A stretch of 19,368 nucleotides of DNA from Clostridium sp. UBA3947 (GTDB lineage Bacteria > Bacillota > Clostridia > Clostridiales > Clostridiaceae): NCBI GenBank assembly GCA_002385545.1, contig DGDR01000176.1, positions 1 through 19,368 of the forward strand, read 5' to 3'. The notes under the pieces are model-generated. The model saw only the letters and a program-made list of their open reading frames with translations. It did no database searches and was not told the DNA's origin. The position numbers and the translations under genes are program-made. Positions within the stretch are counted from its first letter, which is position 1; each line of letters opens with the position of its first letter. Shown piece by piece: positions 6,928 through 13,159 of the stretch.

Positions 6928-6978
6928 TTATGAAGTGCTTCTCATTATATATATTATTTTTCTCGGTACATTATTCAT
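6928..6978 (-). CDS. Possible leader peptide (16 aa) before the SPOCS gene
   Basis: A 16-codon frame starting at 6978 on the minus strand and reading MNNVPRKIIYIMRSTS. AGGAGG (6988-6983) stands four bases before its ATG, and its TAA lies just before the SPOCS ribosome binding site. The close spacing could couple translation, but a short frame like this can arise by chance. Confidence 0.2.
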   Translation of the reverse strand: MNNVPRKIIYIMRSTS

Positions 6979-7080
6979 ATAGCCTCCTAGTTATTCTGAA
7001 CAAATATAGTGATAATGTCATATTTTATACTATGGTTTATCTTTAGTATTTTTGAGGATTATGAATTAGGAGGAAGTATA

Positions 7081-7428
7081 ATGAGTTCACTATTAGATAA
7101 ATATTTGGCTGTTACGAAGGAAGAAGGGGGGGTAAATCCCAAAAGAAGGATAAGGGTAGTGGTTAAGGATTGGGATGGAAATTTAGTCAATAAAGCTTTG
7201 GTAAAGGTTTATAGAGAAAACAATGATAATTCATTACATTTTCTAGGGGAAGGATATACAAATAGCAAAGGGGAAATTATTATCAATGGCCTTAGCAAAA
7301 ATAAAAGATATAAGCTAGAGATTATATATGATGGTATAACTGAAAGTAAGTTCATAGAAGCTAGAAAGGAAATTGAGGATGAGTACTATGAGGATTATGG
7401 ATATGATGATGAAGAGGGTGAGGAATAG
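7081..7428 (+). CDS. Small protein with a beta-sandwich-like domain and acidic Tyr-rich tail
   Basis: 115 residues starting MSSLLDKYLAV. A longer reading from 7009 exists, but AGGAGG at 7068-7073 is seven bases before the ATG at 7081, and the extra N-terminus would be an unsupported hydrophobic stretch, so I use 7081. Residues from about 20 to 90 alternate strands (RIRVVVKDWDGNLV, ALVKVYRENN, GEIIINGL, YKLEIIYDG) in the manner of carboxypeptidase-regulatory or CNA-B-like sandwich domains, though without signal peptide or anchor. The end, from about 93, is Glu/Asp/Tyr-rich (DEYYEDYGYDDEEGEE). Function is unknown. Its place beside a SPOCS gene and spore-type glycosylation genes makes a spore-coat role possible. 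Confidence 0.7.
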   Translation: MSSLLDKYLAVTKEEGGVNPKRRIRVVVKDWDGNLVNKALVKVYRENNDNSLHFLGEGYTNSKGEIIINGLSKNKRYKLEIIYDGITESKFIEARKEIEDEYYEDYGYDDEEGEE

Positions 7429-7456
7429 GCTATTGAAAATCTGCAAGTAAAGTAAA

Positions 7457-7490
7457 AGGCTTTTTCCCAGCATTGCTGTAGAAAAAGCCT
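7457..7490 (-). terminator. Terminator of the pyruvyl transferase/CgeB-like operon
   Basis: AGGCTTTTTC at 7457-7466 pairs perfectly with 7481-7490, and CAGC/GCTG (7468-7471/7475-7478) caps it. On the minus strand the hairpin is followed by a T-rich run (7456-7449). It lies six bases beyond the stop of the minus-strand gene and may also stop transcription of the 7081 gene. Confidence 0.82.
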
Positions 7491-7495
7491 GGATA

Positions 7496-8446
7496 TTAAC
7501 TATATATTTTCATACCGACTTTTTCACCGTTTCGTGTTAATTTAAAGGTATCTAATATATCTAAAAATTGACGAACTCTGTGGGCTGTGGAATGTTTAGA
7601 ACGAACCATTTTATAGCCTGCTTCAGCAATTTTAAGCCGTTCTTCTTCGTGAGCTAAATAATATTCAACCTTTTCCGCAAAGGTGTTTTCATCTATAGCT
7701 ACAAAATGAACACCTGGGATAAAGCCTAAGTCTTCTACTTCCTTACTAGTTGGTGCAAGTAGTAAGGTTTTACAGGCTAGAACCTCGTAATACTTTATTA
7801 ATGGATAGTGTAGGATGGAATCGTCAGTGATAAAGATTTTTGATCTGTTTATTTCCTTAGCATATTTTTCACCAAAATAACTGTCAACTCCTACGTTAGT
7901 GTAGCCAGGATGAGGCCTATATTTGAATCCCTTTCTTCCTTTAAAGTAAAGGCGCATCTTTTTTCTTAAAGGATATACATTTGAGATTGCCCCCATTAAA
8001 AGTATATCATGCCTCTTACGTAAACCATAATCCTTGAAAATGTCTGTATTTACGAAATGGGGGAGCCAATACATATAGTCTTTAAACTCTGGAAAATCTC
8101 TGTAAAAGGCATCTCTATATATTGAGAAAATTTTTGTTACTTTATTTTCTACTATATATTTTTTTCTTTCCTCTTTTTTGTAATGAATATCGTGCATAAT
8201 GATACCGAAAGGAATTTTGAGGGAGGAAAGGCCAGTGATATGGGGAGATCTGGTGTACTTCATGTCATTTATTAAAATAAAATCGGGCTTTAATTTTACT
8301 TTTTTTAAAATGTCCTGTATATTACCAGGGCTATACCAAAGAGTTAAATCACAATGTTTAGCCAACTCCTCAGAAAAATATACCGTATTTCTCTCGATGT
8401 TGTTGCTAAAATCTTTAGTAATAAATAAAATTTTATAAGGTTTCAT
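7496..8446 (-). CDS. CgeB-like glycosyltransferase (group 1, PF13524 type)
   Basis: 316 residues. The C-terminal half carries the PF13524-type donor-binding region: KYYEVLACKTLLLAP at 218-232 with the conserved Glu (E221), then DLGFIPGVHFVAID, and a helical end with FAEKVEYYLAHEEERLKIAEAG. The N-terminal half is a Rossmann-like half with HDIHY at 85-89. The family includes CgeB, involved in spore outer-layer maturation in Bacillus. The frame can be opened at GTG 8455 or ATG 8452, but AGGTGA (8461-8456) is nine bases from the ATG at 8446 and almost touches the others, so 8446 is preferred. This start lies inside the end of the upstream pyruvyl transferase gene (14-base overlap), which implies translational coupling. 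Sugar donor and acceptor are unknown. Confidence 0.82.
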   Translation of the reverse strand: MKPYKILFITKDFSNNIERNTVYFSEELAKHCDLTLWYSPGNIQDILKKVKLKPDFILINDMKYTRSPHITGLSSLKIPFGIIMHDIHYKKEERKKYIVENKVTKIFSIYRDAFYRDFPEFKDYMYWLPHFVNTDIFKDYGLRKRHDILLMGAISNVYPLRKKMRLYFKGRKGFKYRPHPGYTNVGVDSYFGEKYAKEINRSKIFITDDSILHYPLIKYYEVLACKTLLLAPTSKEVEDLGFIPGVHFVAIDENTFAEKVEYYLAHEEERLKIAEAGYKMVRSKHSTAHRVRQFLDILDTFKLTRNGEKVGMKIYS

Positions 8447-9548
8447 TAACATCACTCACCTTTGCAATATTTACTATATTACTTATAAAAGCTAAGTGTT
8501 TTTTATAGTAAATATTAATAAACTTATCGAATTTTCTTTGTAAGTCCCTATAGTTCAATCTTATATAAGTTATCTTTTCCAGAATATCTTCCGCCTTTAC
8601 CATATCTGTAGGTATGCACAGTTTAGTTGAATCTATAGAATCGCAAAAGTCGTATCCCTTTAAGCCGTAACTGAGGCAAATAAAAGGTTTTTTATAGGCC
8701 ATAGAGAGTATATTAGGATGGAGCTTCAAGTTAATTGTGAATCTACATTTTTTGATTAAGTCTATAATTTGGTAAACATTGTACAGTTTATCTATGCAGC
8801 GTACCTTTTTGCCTTTAAACTCATTGGCCAAGTTTTTGCATGGCTCTATATCTTTTCCCCAAACGGGGTAGATAACAATCTCATATCCGTGATTTAAAAG
8901 CTCATTTATTACCTTTTTTAGCTCTACCTTAACAGCTTCTTCATTTTGTCCTAATATTCTATTAAAGGAAGTGCCCCAGTTTACTAGCACTAATTTATTG
9001 CTTTCTTTAATATCAGCAAAGTCTTGAAAGTCTGGAATAGTTGGGAATACCTTATCGAATATGATTCCAGGGTCTCCGATAGTCTCTACCTTATCTGAGT
9101 TAATTATATATTTTGTGAGCTTTCCTCTTACACCGGTTGCTTTAGAATAATCTATAAGGGGTTTATAATAAGGATTTGAACTAAGAGTGACATTCTGCTT
9201 TTTTGAAATATAGGAATTTAGAAACTTGTCAGCGTATTCTCGAAATCTCATATCTATTCCGCTTCCCCAAATGGCTAGAGGAACACCTTCCTGTGCAACC
9301 TTTAAGGCATATAAGACAAAGGGACTTATAGAGGACTCTGTATGCTTACCTAGTAAGGAGCCTCCTCCAAGTACAACTAGGTCATAATCTTTTATATTCA
9401 CATTTGGGCTTGTAAATGGACAATAGTAGTTAACAACAATATCATGTGAAGCATCTGAAACCATTTTTTTAAAAACATCCAATAATAGGTCGTCACCAAT
9501 ATTACCGTAACCAATCCAACCTAGATACAATATTTTCCTGCGGTTCAC
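8433..9548 (-). CDS. Polysaccharide pyruvyl transferase family protein (CsaB-like)
   Basis: 371 residues with the family signatures: GYGNIGDD at 13-20, LGGGSLL at 61-67, and a C-terminal segment around 283-316 reading INLKLHPNILSMAYKKPF and SYGLKGYDF. Members transfer a pyruvyl ketal from phosphoenolpyruvate to sugars of secondary cell-wall or exopolysaccharides; CsaB does this so that SLH-domain proteins can bind. No SLH protein is in this window. The start is GTG at 9548, with AAGGAG eight bases upstream. It overlaps the CgeB-like gene by 14 bases. A sequence resembling a sigma-K promoter lies about 75-100 bases upstream, so late sporulation expression and a spore-surface glycan are plausible but inferred. 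Confidence 0.85.
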   Translation of the reverse strand: MNRRKILYLGWIGYGNIGDDLLLDVFKKMVSDASHDIVVNYYCPFTSPNVNIKDYDLVVLGGGSLLGKHTESSISPFVLYALKVAQEGVPLAIWGSGIDMRFREYADKFLNSYISKKQNVTLSSNPYYKPLIDYSKATGVRGKLTKYIINSDKVETIGDPGIIFDKVFPTIPDFQDFADIKESNKLVLVNWGTSFNRILGQNEEAVKVELKKVINELLNHGYEIVIYPVWGKDIEPCKNLANEFKGKKVRCIDKLYNVYQIIDLIKKCRFTINLKLHPNILSMAYKKPFICLSYGLKGYDFCDSIDSTKLCIPTDMVKAEDILEKITYIRLNYRDLQRKFDKFINIYYKKHLAFISNIVNIAKVSDVNETL

Positions 9549-9621
9549 TACTTCAACTCCTTTAAAGTTTTAATTTCAAGATTTATTATAGATTTAATAG
9601 GATTATAATCTTGTGTGTTAT

Positions 9622-9650
9622 TATAATATGCTTTTAATAATAGTTAAGTG
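9622..9650 (-). promoter_or_regulatory. Sigma-K-like promoter before the pyruvyl transferase operon
   Basis: On the minus strand CATATTATA (9630-9622) fits the sigma-K -10 pattern CATANNNTA exactly, and AC stands 17 bases upstream (9649-9648), preceded by C. A sigma-A reading, TTAACT then TATAAT with 16 bases between, overlaps it, so the assignment is not unique in this AT-rich DNA. Confidence 0.4.
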
Positions 9651-9659
9651 AATATTCAA

Positions 9660-10050
9660 AGCTTATTAATATAAATTATTTGTAGAAATATGAGGAATTT
9701 TATTGTATTTTGCTTTACTATATATCATTGTCTAGATAATGCACAATTTTCAAAGCAAGATAATTATAAGGGTATTAAATCGGAATGTCTGTAGACGTTG
9801 GAAGGTATCCAAGAACTGTTTTCAATTCCTTACTGAGGAGATGTATTACGAGTTGCTGTGTATGTGGTTACCTCTTCAACTAGACCTAAATATTGGACTT
9901 CATATAAAAGGGAGAAGGCATTAGTGATGCTTGTTTTTAGCTTGTAAACGGCGGTTATGGTGGAGTGGGGTTCCATTACAATCTCTTTATTCGTACCGTT
10001 TATAGGCAGGAGCTTGTGTGATACTCCACACCTGTAGTATATTTTTAATG
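9660..10050. other. Gene-poor stretch, possibly a decayed gene
   Basis: About 390 bases between the pyruvyl transferase promoter and the holin terminator. Bases 9840-10040 are more GC-rich than the flanks. On the minus strand an open frame runs to a stop at 9830 and includes an ATG at 9975 (MEPHSTITAVYKLKTSI...), with strand-like alternation, but it has no ribosome binding site, reads through a terminator at its 5' end and uses C-ending codons unlike the neighbours. On the plus strand a 61-codon frame from 9739 also lacks support. I take this as non-coding or a remnant; I cannot name a parent gene. Confidence 0.3.
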
Positions 10051-10099
10051 TAAAAAGTGTTGTTGTACAACTAACCAAAAGGTTAATTGTGCAACAACA
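10051..10099 (-). terminator. Terminator of the LLH holin gene
   Basis: Bases 10058-10076 pair with 10081-10099 (19 positions, one mismatch and one G-U) over an AAAA loop. On the minus strand it is followed by TTTTTA (10056-10051). The upstream arm on that strand begins TGTTGTTGCACAA, sharing the TGTTGCA core with two other terminators here. Confidence 0.85.
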
Positions 10100-10112
10100 A
10101 GATTTTGGTTTA

Positions 10113-10583
10113 TCACTTGCTTTGAGAAGTCTTAGTCTTTGAAGGTAGTGATTTTTGAGCGGTTGTTTGGTGACCTAAAGCATTAACAGCTTCTTCAATA
10201 GCAGCATCGATTAAGACCTTAAGGTTATCCGTAACCTTTATATTCAGCATTTCTAACACATTATTTACAACCCTATTGGCCACATCAGCTCTTTCGTCCT
10301 TCTTAATTTCTCCCGTATGATAAAGCTGTTCAGCGTTACCAACAGCTATTTTTGCCCACTTTGCAATGATTTCAAGAATATCTATTACCTTGTTATTGGG
10401 CATGGCTTCGTTTAAAAAGTCAACGGTATAATTGGCCTTGGTTATAATATCATTGGCGGTAGCAAAATAAGGGGCTAAATTTATACCCTTTTTCTTCAGG
10501 TAAGGGATTAGGAACACAACTATACCTACAACTGCCAAAATAACAGCGAAAATTATGATATAAGTCAATAATTGACTATTCAC
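10113..10583 (-). CDS. Phage holin, LLH family (stand-alone)
   Basis: 156 residues with one N-terminal membrane helix (about 6-28), then a charged, helical cytosolic part. The segment AKWAKIAVGNAEQLYHTGEI followed by KKDERADVANRVV and the closing LIDAAIEEAVNAL are typical of the LLH holin family (phage_holin_6_1). In phages such proteins help release an endolysin by permeabilising the membrane. Here no endolysin or phage gene is next to it, so it may be a domesticated or relic gene. The C-terminal 20 residues are Lys/Ser/Thr-rich. The start is GTG at 10583, nine bases after AGGAGG (10598-10593). That Shine-Dalgarno is complementary to TCCCTCCT farther upstream in the same transcript (10662-10655). 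Confidence 0.83.
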   Translation of the reverse strand: MNSQLLTYIIIFAVILAVVGIVVFLIPYLKKKGINLAPYFATANDIITKANYTVDFLNEAMPNNKVIDILEIIAKWAKIAVGNAEQLYHTGEIKKDERADVANRVVNNVLEMLNIKVTDNLKVLIDAAIEEAVNALGHQTTAQKSLPSKTKTSQSK

Positions 10584-10680
10584 CTAGGCTTCCCTCCTAG
10601 TAATTTGCTATATTACAGTATATTCTGACAAAAATCAGCTTGACACAGCTAATTAGGAGGGAGTTTAAGTAGTATATAAA

Positions 10681-10734
10681 TAAAATAAAAAGGTCTGCGG
10701 CACAATTAGGAAATTAATATTTGTGCAACAGACC
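10681..10734 (-). terminator. Terminator of mtnN
   Basis: GGTCTG (10692-10697) pairs with CAGACC (10729-10734) and GCACAA (10700-10705) with TTGTGC (10721-10726) across a two-base internal loop. On the minus strand TTTTTATTTTA follows. The upstream arm reads TGTTGCACAAATATTAATTT, much like the hairpin at 15173-15224. Confidence 0.85.
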
Positions 10735-10753
10735 CTTATATTTTTAAAGAATT

Positions 10754-10795
10754 TAACATCTAGTATATAAAATCTAATATCTGTCATATAAAATC
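10754..10795. repeat. Degenerate heptamer tract, 6 units
   Basis: Six back-to-back 7-base units: taacatc, tagtata, taaaatc, taatatc, tgtcata, taaaatc. The period is exactly seven with T at position 1 in every unit and AT at positions 5-6. It lies between the mtnN stop codon and its terminator, so it is probably transcribed. Confidence 0.65.
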
Positions 10796-10809
10796 AGTGT
10801 TAGCTAATT

Positions 10810-11502
10810 TTATATATTACCAATCATTTCTTTTAAAATATGTAGAGAGTTATCAACTGCTATAGGAACGAACTTATCAAAGTCCATGTGAGCTCCAGTG
10901 TTAGCATTGTCAGATATGGAGCGAATTACAACAAAGGGTACGGAATTTAAGTAACAAACATGGGCAATACTGCAACCTTCCATCTCGCAGGCCAAGGCAT
11001 CAAATTCAGACTTAAGCCAGCGTACCTTTTCTACATCTGCAATAAATTGGTCTCCAGAAACTATTCTTCCTACAAGACATTTGTGGCTTTCAATATTACT
11101 GAAGGCTTTTTTTGCAGCTTCAACTAAAGCCTCGTCACATTTAAAATCATATGTATCCATTCTAGGAACCTGACCTATTTTGTCGCCAAAAGCAGTAGTA
11201 TCCATATCATGATGCACTAAATTTGAAGCAATAACTACATCACCAGGTACAAGCTCCTCACCAATTCCGCCTGCCACTCCTACATTTATGATTTTATCTA
11301 CCTTAAAGTCATCTATTAGAATTTGAGTACAAACAGCAGCATTAACCTTACCTATACCGCAGGTTACTACCACCACATTTTTCCCCAAAAGCTTACCTGC
11401 AAAAAACTCCATTTTAGCTTTAGTTAATTTATTTTCTATGGTCATTTCATCCTTAAGCTTTCTTACTTCTTCGTCCATGGCTCCTATAATACCAATAATC
11501 AT
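10810..11502 (-). CDS. mtnN: 5'-methylthioadenosine/S-adenosylhomocysteine nucleosidase
   Basis: 230 residues, aligning by eye over its full length with E. coli MtnN (Pfs). It hydrolyses methylthioadenosine and S-adenosylhomocysteine to adenine plus the thioribose compound. Key residues are E12 in GAMDEEV, the ribose-binding EMEG with E175 (E. coli E174) and the catalytic Asp D198 in SDNA (E. coli D197). GVAGGI at 75-80 forms the phosphorylase-fold core. The ATG at 11502 has GGAGGT (11513-11508) five bases upstream. A good sigma-A promoter lies 36-64 bases upstream and a terminator follows, so it is monocistronic. Its product S-ribosylhomocysteine is the substrate of LuxS, encoded about 1.2 kb away on the other strand. 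Confidence 0.95.
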   Translation of the reverse strand: MIIGIIGAMDEEVRKLKDEMTIENKLTKAKMEFFAGKLLGKNVVVVTCGIGKVNAAVCTQILIDDFKVDKIINVGVAGGIGEELVPGDVVIASNLVHHDMDTTAFGDKIGQVPRMDTYDFKCDEALVEAAKKAFSNIESHKCLVGRIVSGDQFIADVEKVRWLKSEFDALACEMEGCSIAHVCYLNSVPFVVIRSISDNANTGAHMDFDKFVPIAVDNSLHILKEMIGNI

Positions 11503-11537
11503 AAAATACCTCCAAAAATATCATATATAACATTTTA

Positions 11538-11566
11538 AAAATACAGAAACCAAGTCTTAATGTCAA
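11538..11566 (-). promoter_or_regulatory. Sigma-A promoter of mtnN
   Basis: On the minus strand a perfect -35 TTGACA (11566-11561), a 17-base spacer and a -10 TATTTT (11543-11538). Confidence 0.75.
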
Positions 11567-11591
11567 GGGAAAAAGATGGTTTATACAGATA

Positions 11592-11763
11592 TTAAAAAGA
11601 AGGAAAATAGCAGAGGAAATATGTGTTATTGTGATTATAGTGTTAACATATTTGAGTATTACAAATTATTCGATTTTATATGAAGAGAGTGTTAAGGTAG
11701 CTTCGCCAAATAAAGCCTGCTGGAGCTACCTATAAATATAGTGATATAAGCAAGATGGAATAA
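11592..11763 (+). pseudogene. Frameshifted partial copy of the downstream membrane-protein gene
   Basis: Reading from 11592 gives a hydrophobic segment ending LTYLSITNYSILYEESVKVA then SP. This matches residues about 92-129 of the intact gene downstream (ITNYTILYKDTIKVASP). After CCA at 11706-11708 one extra A breaks the frame; skipping it restores IKPAGATYKYSDISKME against IRPAGDTYNYSEINKIK, and then a stop at 11761. The first 90 and last 85 residues of the parent are missing. DNA similarity is also clear (SVKVASP region and PAG-TY-YS region). It is therefore a relic of a tandem duplication, lying head-to-tail just upstream of the surviving copy. Confidence 0.7.
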
Positions 11764-11790
11764 TTATTTAATTAATTATTCCTATATTAA

Positions 11791-11799
11791 TGCTATAAT
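11791..11799 (+). promoter_or_regulatory. Extended -10 promoter of the 231-aa membrane protein
   Basis: TGCTATAAT is an extended -10 element (TG then TATAAT at 11794-11799). No good -35 is seen 17 bases upstream, which is tolerated by extended -10 promoters. The leader would be about 50 bases. Confidence 0.5.
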
Positions 11800-11854
11800 T
11801 AGTACGTATATAAAAATTTAGAATAGATTTCTAATGGGAAAGGATGGAAATTGA

Positions 11855-12550
11855 ATGAATTTTGCAAAAAAAACAGTATTGGGTTTATTAAAATTTATAG
11901 GAATTTTAGTAGTGTCAATAATAGGAGCATTTATAATAGTTCTTGGTTATAGTTTATTACAAGTAGCTATTTTCGCCAGAGGGGATTACTTGTTCTTTTT
12001 GTCCAAAAGTATAAGTATTATACCAGTAATAATAATATTTTTTATTTTCGAATATAATTACCCAAAAATAAAAGAGAAAATCTCAAACAAGAAAAATGAG
12101 AAGGAAGTAAAAAATCAGAATGCTTCAAAAGCAAAGAAAACAGTAATTTTAACAATTACTGCTGTATTTGTTGGTGTACTATATATAGGAATCACAAACT
12201 ATACCATTTTATACAAGGATACCATTAAGGTGGCTTCCCCAATAAGGCCTGCAGGAGATACATATAATTACAGTGAAATAAATAAGATAAAGGTTAAAGT
12301 GAAGAAAAACTTAGGAGGGTCCTATAATTTATCTTATAAGGTTATTTTTAATAATGGCGATAGTGCAGAATTATTCAACGGATCTATGGTTGAACATAAA
12401 AGCGGAAATCATGAGGATATATTATTAAGTTTAGATGAGCAATTAAAGGAGCAAGGTGTTGAAAAGGAAGTAAACAAGAAGGATTTTGAAAAATACGCTA
12501 AAGAATTGGACAAGGATTTTGTAAGTAAGATAGAAAAGCTATTTGACTAA
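11855..12550 (+). CDS. Three-helix membrane protein of unknown function
   Basis: 231 residues. Hydrophobic helices run at about 10-40, 45-66 and 96-117; a Lys/Asn/Glu-rich linker (70-95) separates the second and third, so it probably lies in the cytoplasm. Residues 118-231 form a soluble domain, on the outer face if the linker is inside, with strand-like stretches (KIKVKVKKN, LSYKVIFNNGDSAELF) and a lysine/glutamate-rich helical end. No cysteine or catalytic motif stands out and I do not recognise the family. AAAGGATGG lies 8-16 bases before the ATG at 11855. A broken copy of residues about 92-146 lies just upstream, which indicates past tandem duplication. No strong terminator separates it from luxS, although a separate luxS promoter is likely. 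Confidence 0.75.
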   Translation: MNFAKKTVLGLLKFIGILVVSIIGAFIIVLGYSLLQVAIFARGDYLFFLSKSISIIPVIIIFFIFEYNYPKIKEKISNKKNEKEVKNQNASKAKKTVILTITAVFVGVLYIGITNYTILYKDTIKVASPIRPAGDTYNYSEINKIKVKVKKNLGGSYNLSYKVIFNNGDSAELFNGSMVEHKSGNHEDILLSLDEQLKEQGVEKEVNKKDFEKYAKELDKDFVSKIEKLFD

Positions 12551-12593
12551 AAATATGAAAAATAATATCTAAGACATTCTCTTAATGAAATTG

Positions 12594-12622
12594 TTGAAAA
12601 ATTAGTTTAATAATGATATTGT
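12594..12622 (+). promoter_or_regulatory. Possible luxS promoter
   Basis: TTGAAA (12594-12599), 17 bases, TATTGT (12617-12622). It is a moderate match in AT-rich DNA and is offered as the best candidate in the 108-base gap. Confidence 0.35.
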
Positions 12623-12658
12623 GTATACATGAAAAAATCAATTTGTTGGAGGTTAACT

Positions 12659-13111
12659 ATGGCTCAGGTAGAAAGTTTTTCTTTAGATCATACAAAGGTT
12701 AAGGCTCCTTATGTCAGAAAGGCTGGAATATATACAGGACCAAAAGGCGATAAGGTGTCAAAGTTTGATTTAAGATTTATGCAGCCTAATAAGGAATTTA
12801 TGAACACTGCTGGTATGCATGCATTGGAGCATTTAATGGCAACTTATATGAGAGATTATTTAGATGATATTATAGATTTATCACCTATGGGATGCAGAAC
12901 AGGTTTTTACCTAACTGTTTGGGGAGACCGCGATGTGAAGGAGATAATTGGAGCTTTAGAAAAGACCTTAAAGGATGTGGCTAAGTCTACAGAGGTTCCT
13001 GCTACTACAGAGGTACAATGTGGAAACTACCTAGATCATTCTCTTGAGGAAGCTGTAAGCTATGCCAATAAGGTTTTATCCCAAGGTATCAGTGATAAGG
13101 TGTTTGGATAA
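12659..13111 (+). CDS. luxS: S-ribosylhomocysteine lyase (AI-2 synthesis)
   Basis: 150 residues, the usual LuxS length. It cleaves S-ribosylhomocysteine to homocysteine and DPD, the precursor of AI-2. Metal ligands are H54 and H58 in HALEHL and C121 in QCGNYLDHS; E57 and C79 (MGCRTGFY) are the catalytic acid/base residues. The substrate-contact segment KFDLRFMQPN is intact. An in-frame ATG at 12629 would add ten residues, but GGAGGT at 12648-12653 lies inside that extension and five bases before the ATG at 12659, and LuxS proteins begin this way. With mtnN nearby it completes homocysteine recovery from SAH. tcdA starts 48 bases later and may be co-transcribed. Confidence 0.96.
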   Translation: MAQVESFSLDHTKVKAPYVRKAGIYTGPKGDKVSKFDLRFMQPNKEFMNTAGMHALEHLMATYMRDYLDDIIDLSPMGCRTGFYLTVWGDRDVKEIIGALEKTLKDVAKSTEVPATTEVQCGNYLDHSLEEAVSYANKVLSQGISDKVFG

Positions 13112-13159
13112 TCAGAAAAAACTAAAGAAAAGATTTAAAGTGTAAAAGGAGAGATATAA

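Larger units (their letters stand above)
11503..11854. other. Divergent intergenic region between mtnN and the membrane-protein gene
   Basis: 352 bases that hold the mtnN promoter (11538-11566), the frameshifted gene fragment (11592-11763) and an extended -10 promoter (11791-11799). Nothing else is recognisable. Confidence 0.7.

Noticed and set aside
7009..7080. N-terminal extension of the small acidic protein
   Set aside because: AGGAGG at 7068-7073 falls inside it and points to the ATG at 7081; the extension has no site of its own.
9739..9924. 61-codon plus-strand frame
   Set aside because: It lacks a ribosome binding site, has no protein-like pattern, and overlaps a minus-strand frame; treated as non-coding.
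12629..12658. Ten-residue extension of LuxS
   Set aside because: The Shine-Dalgarno at 12648-12653 and the family's usual N-terminus support 12659.
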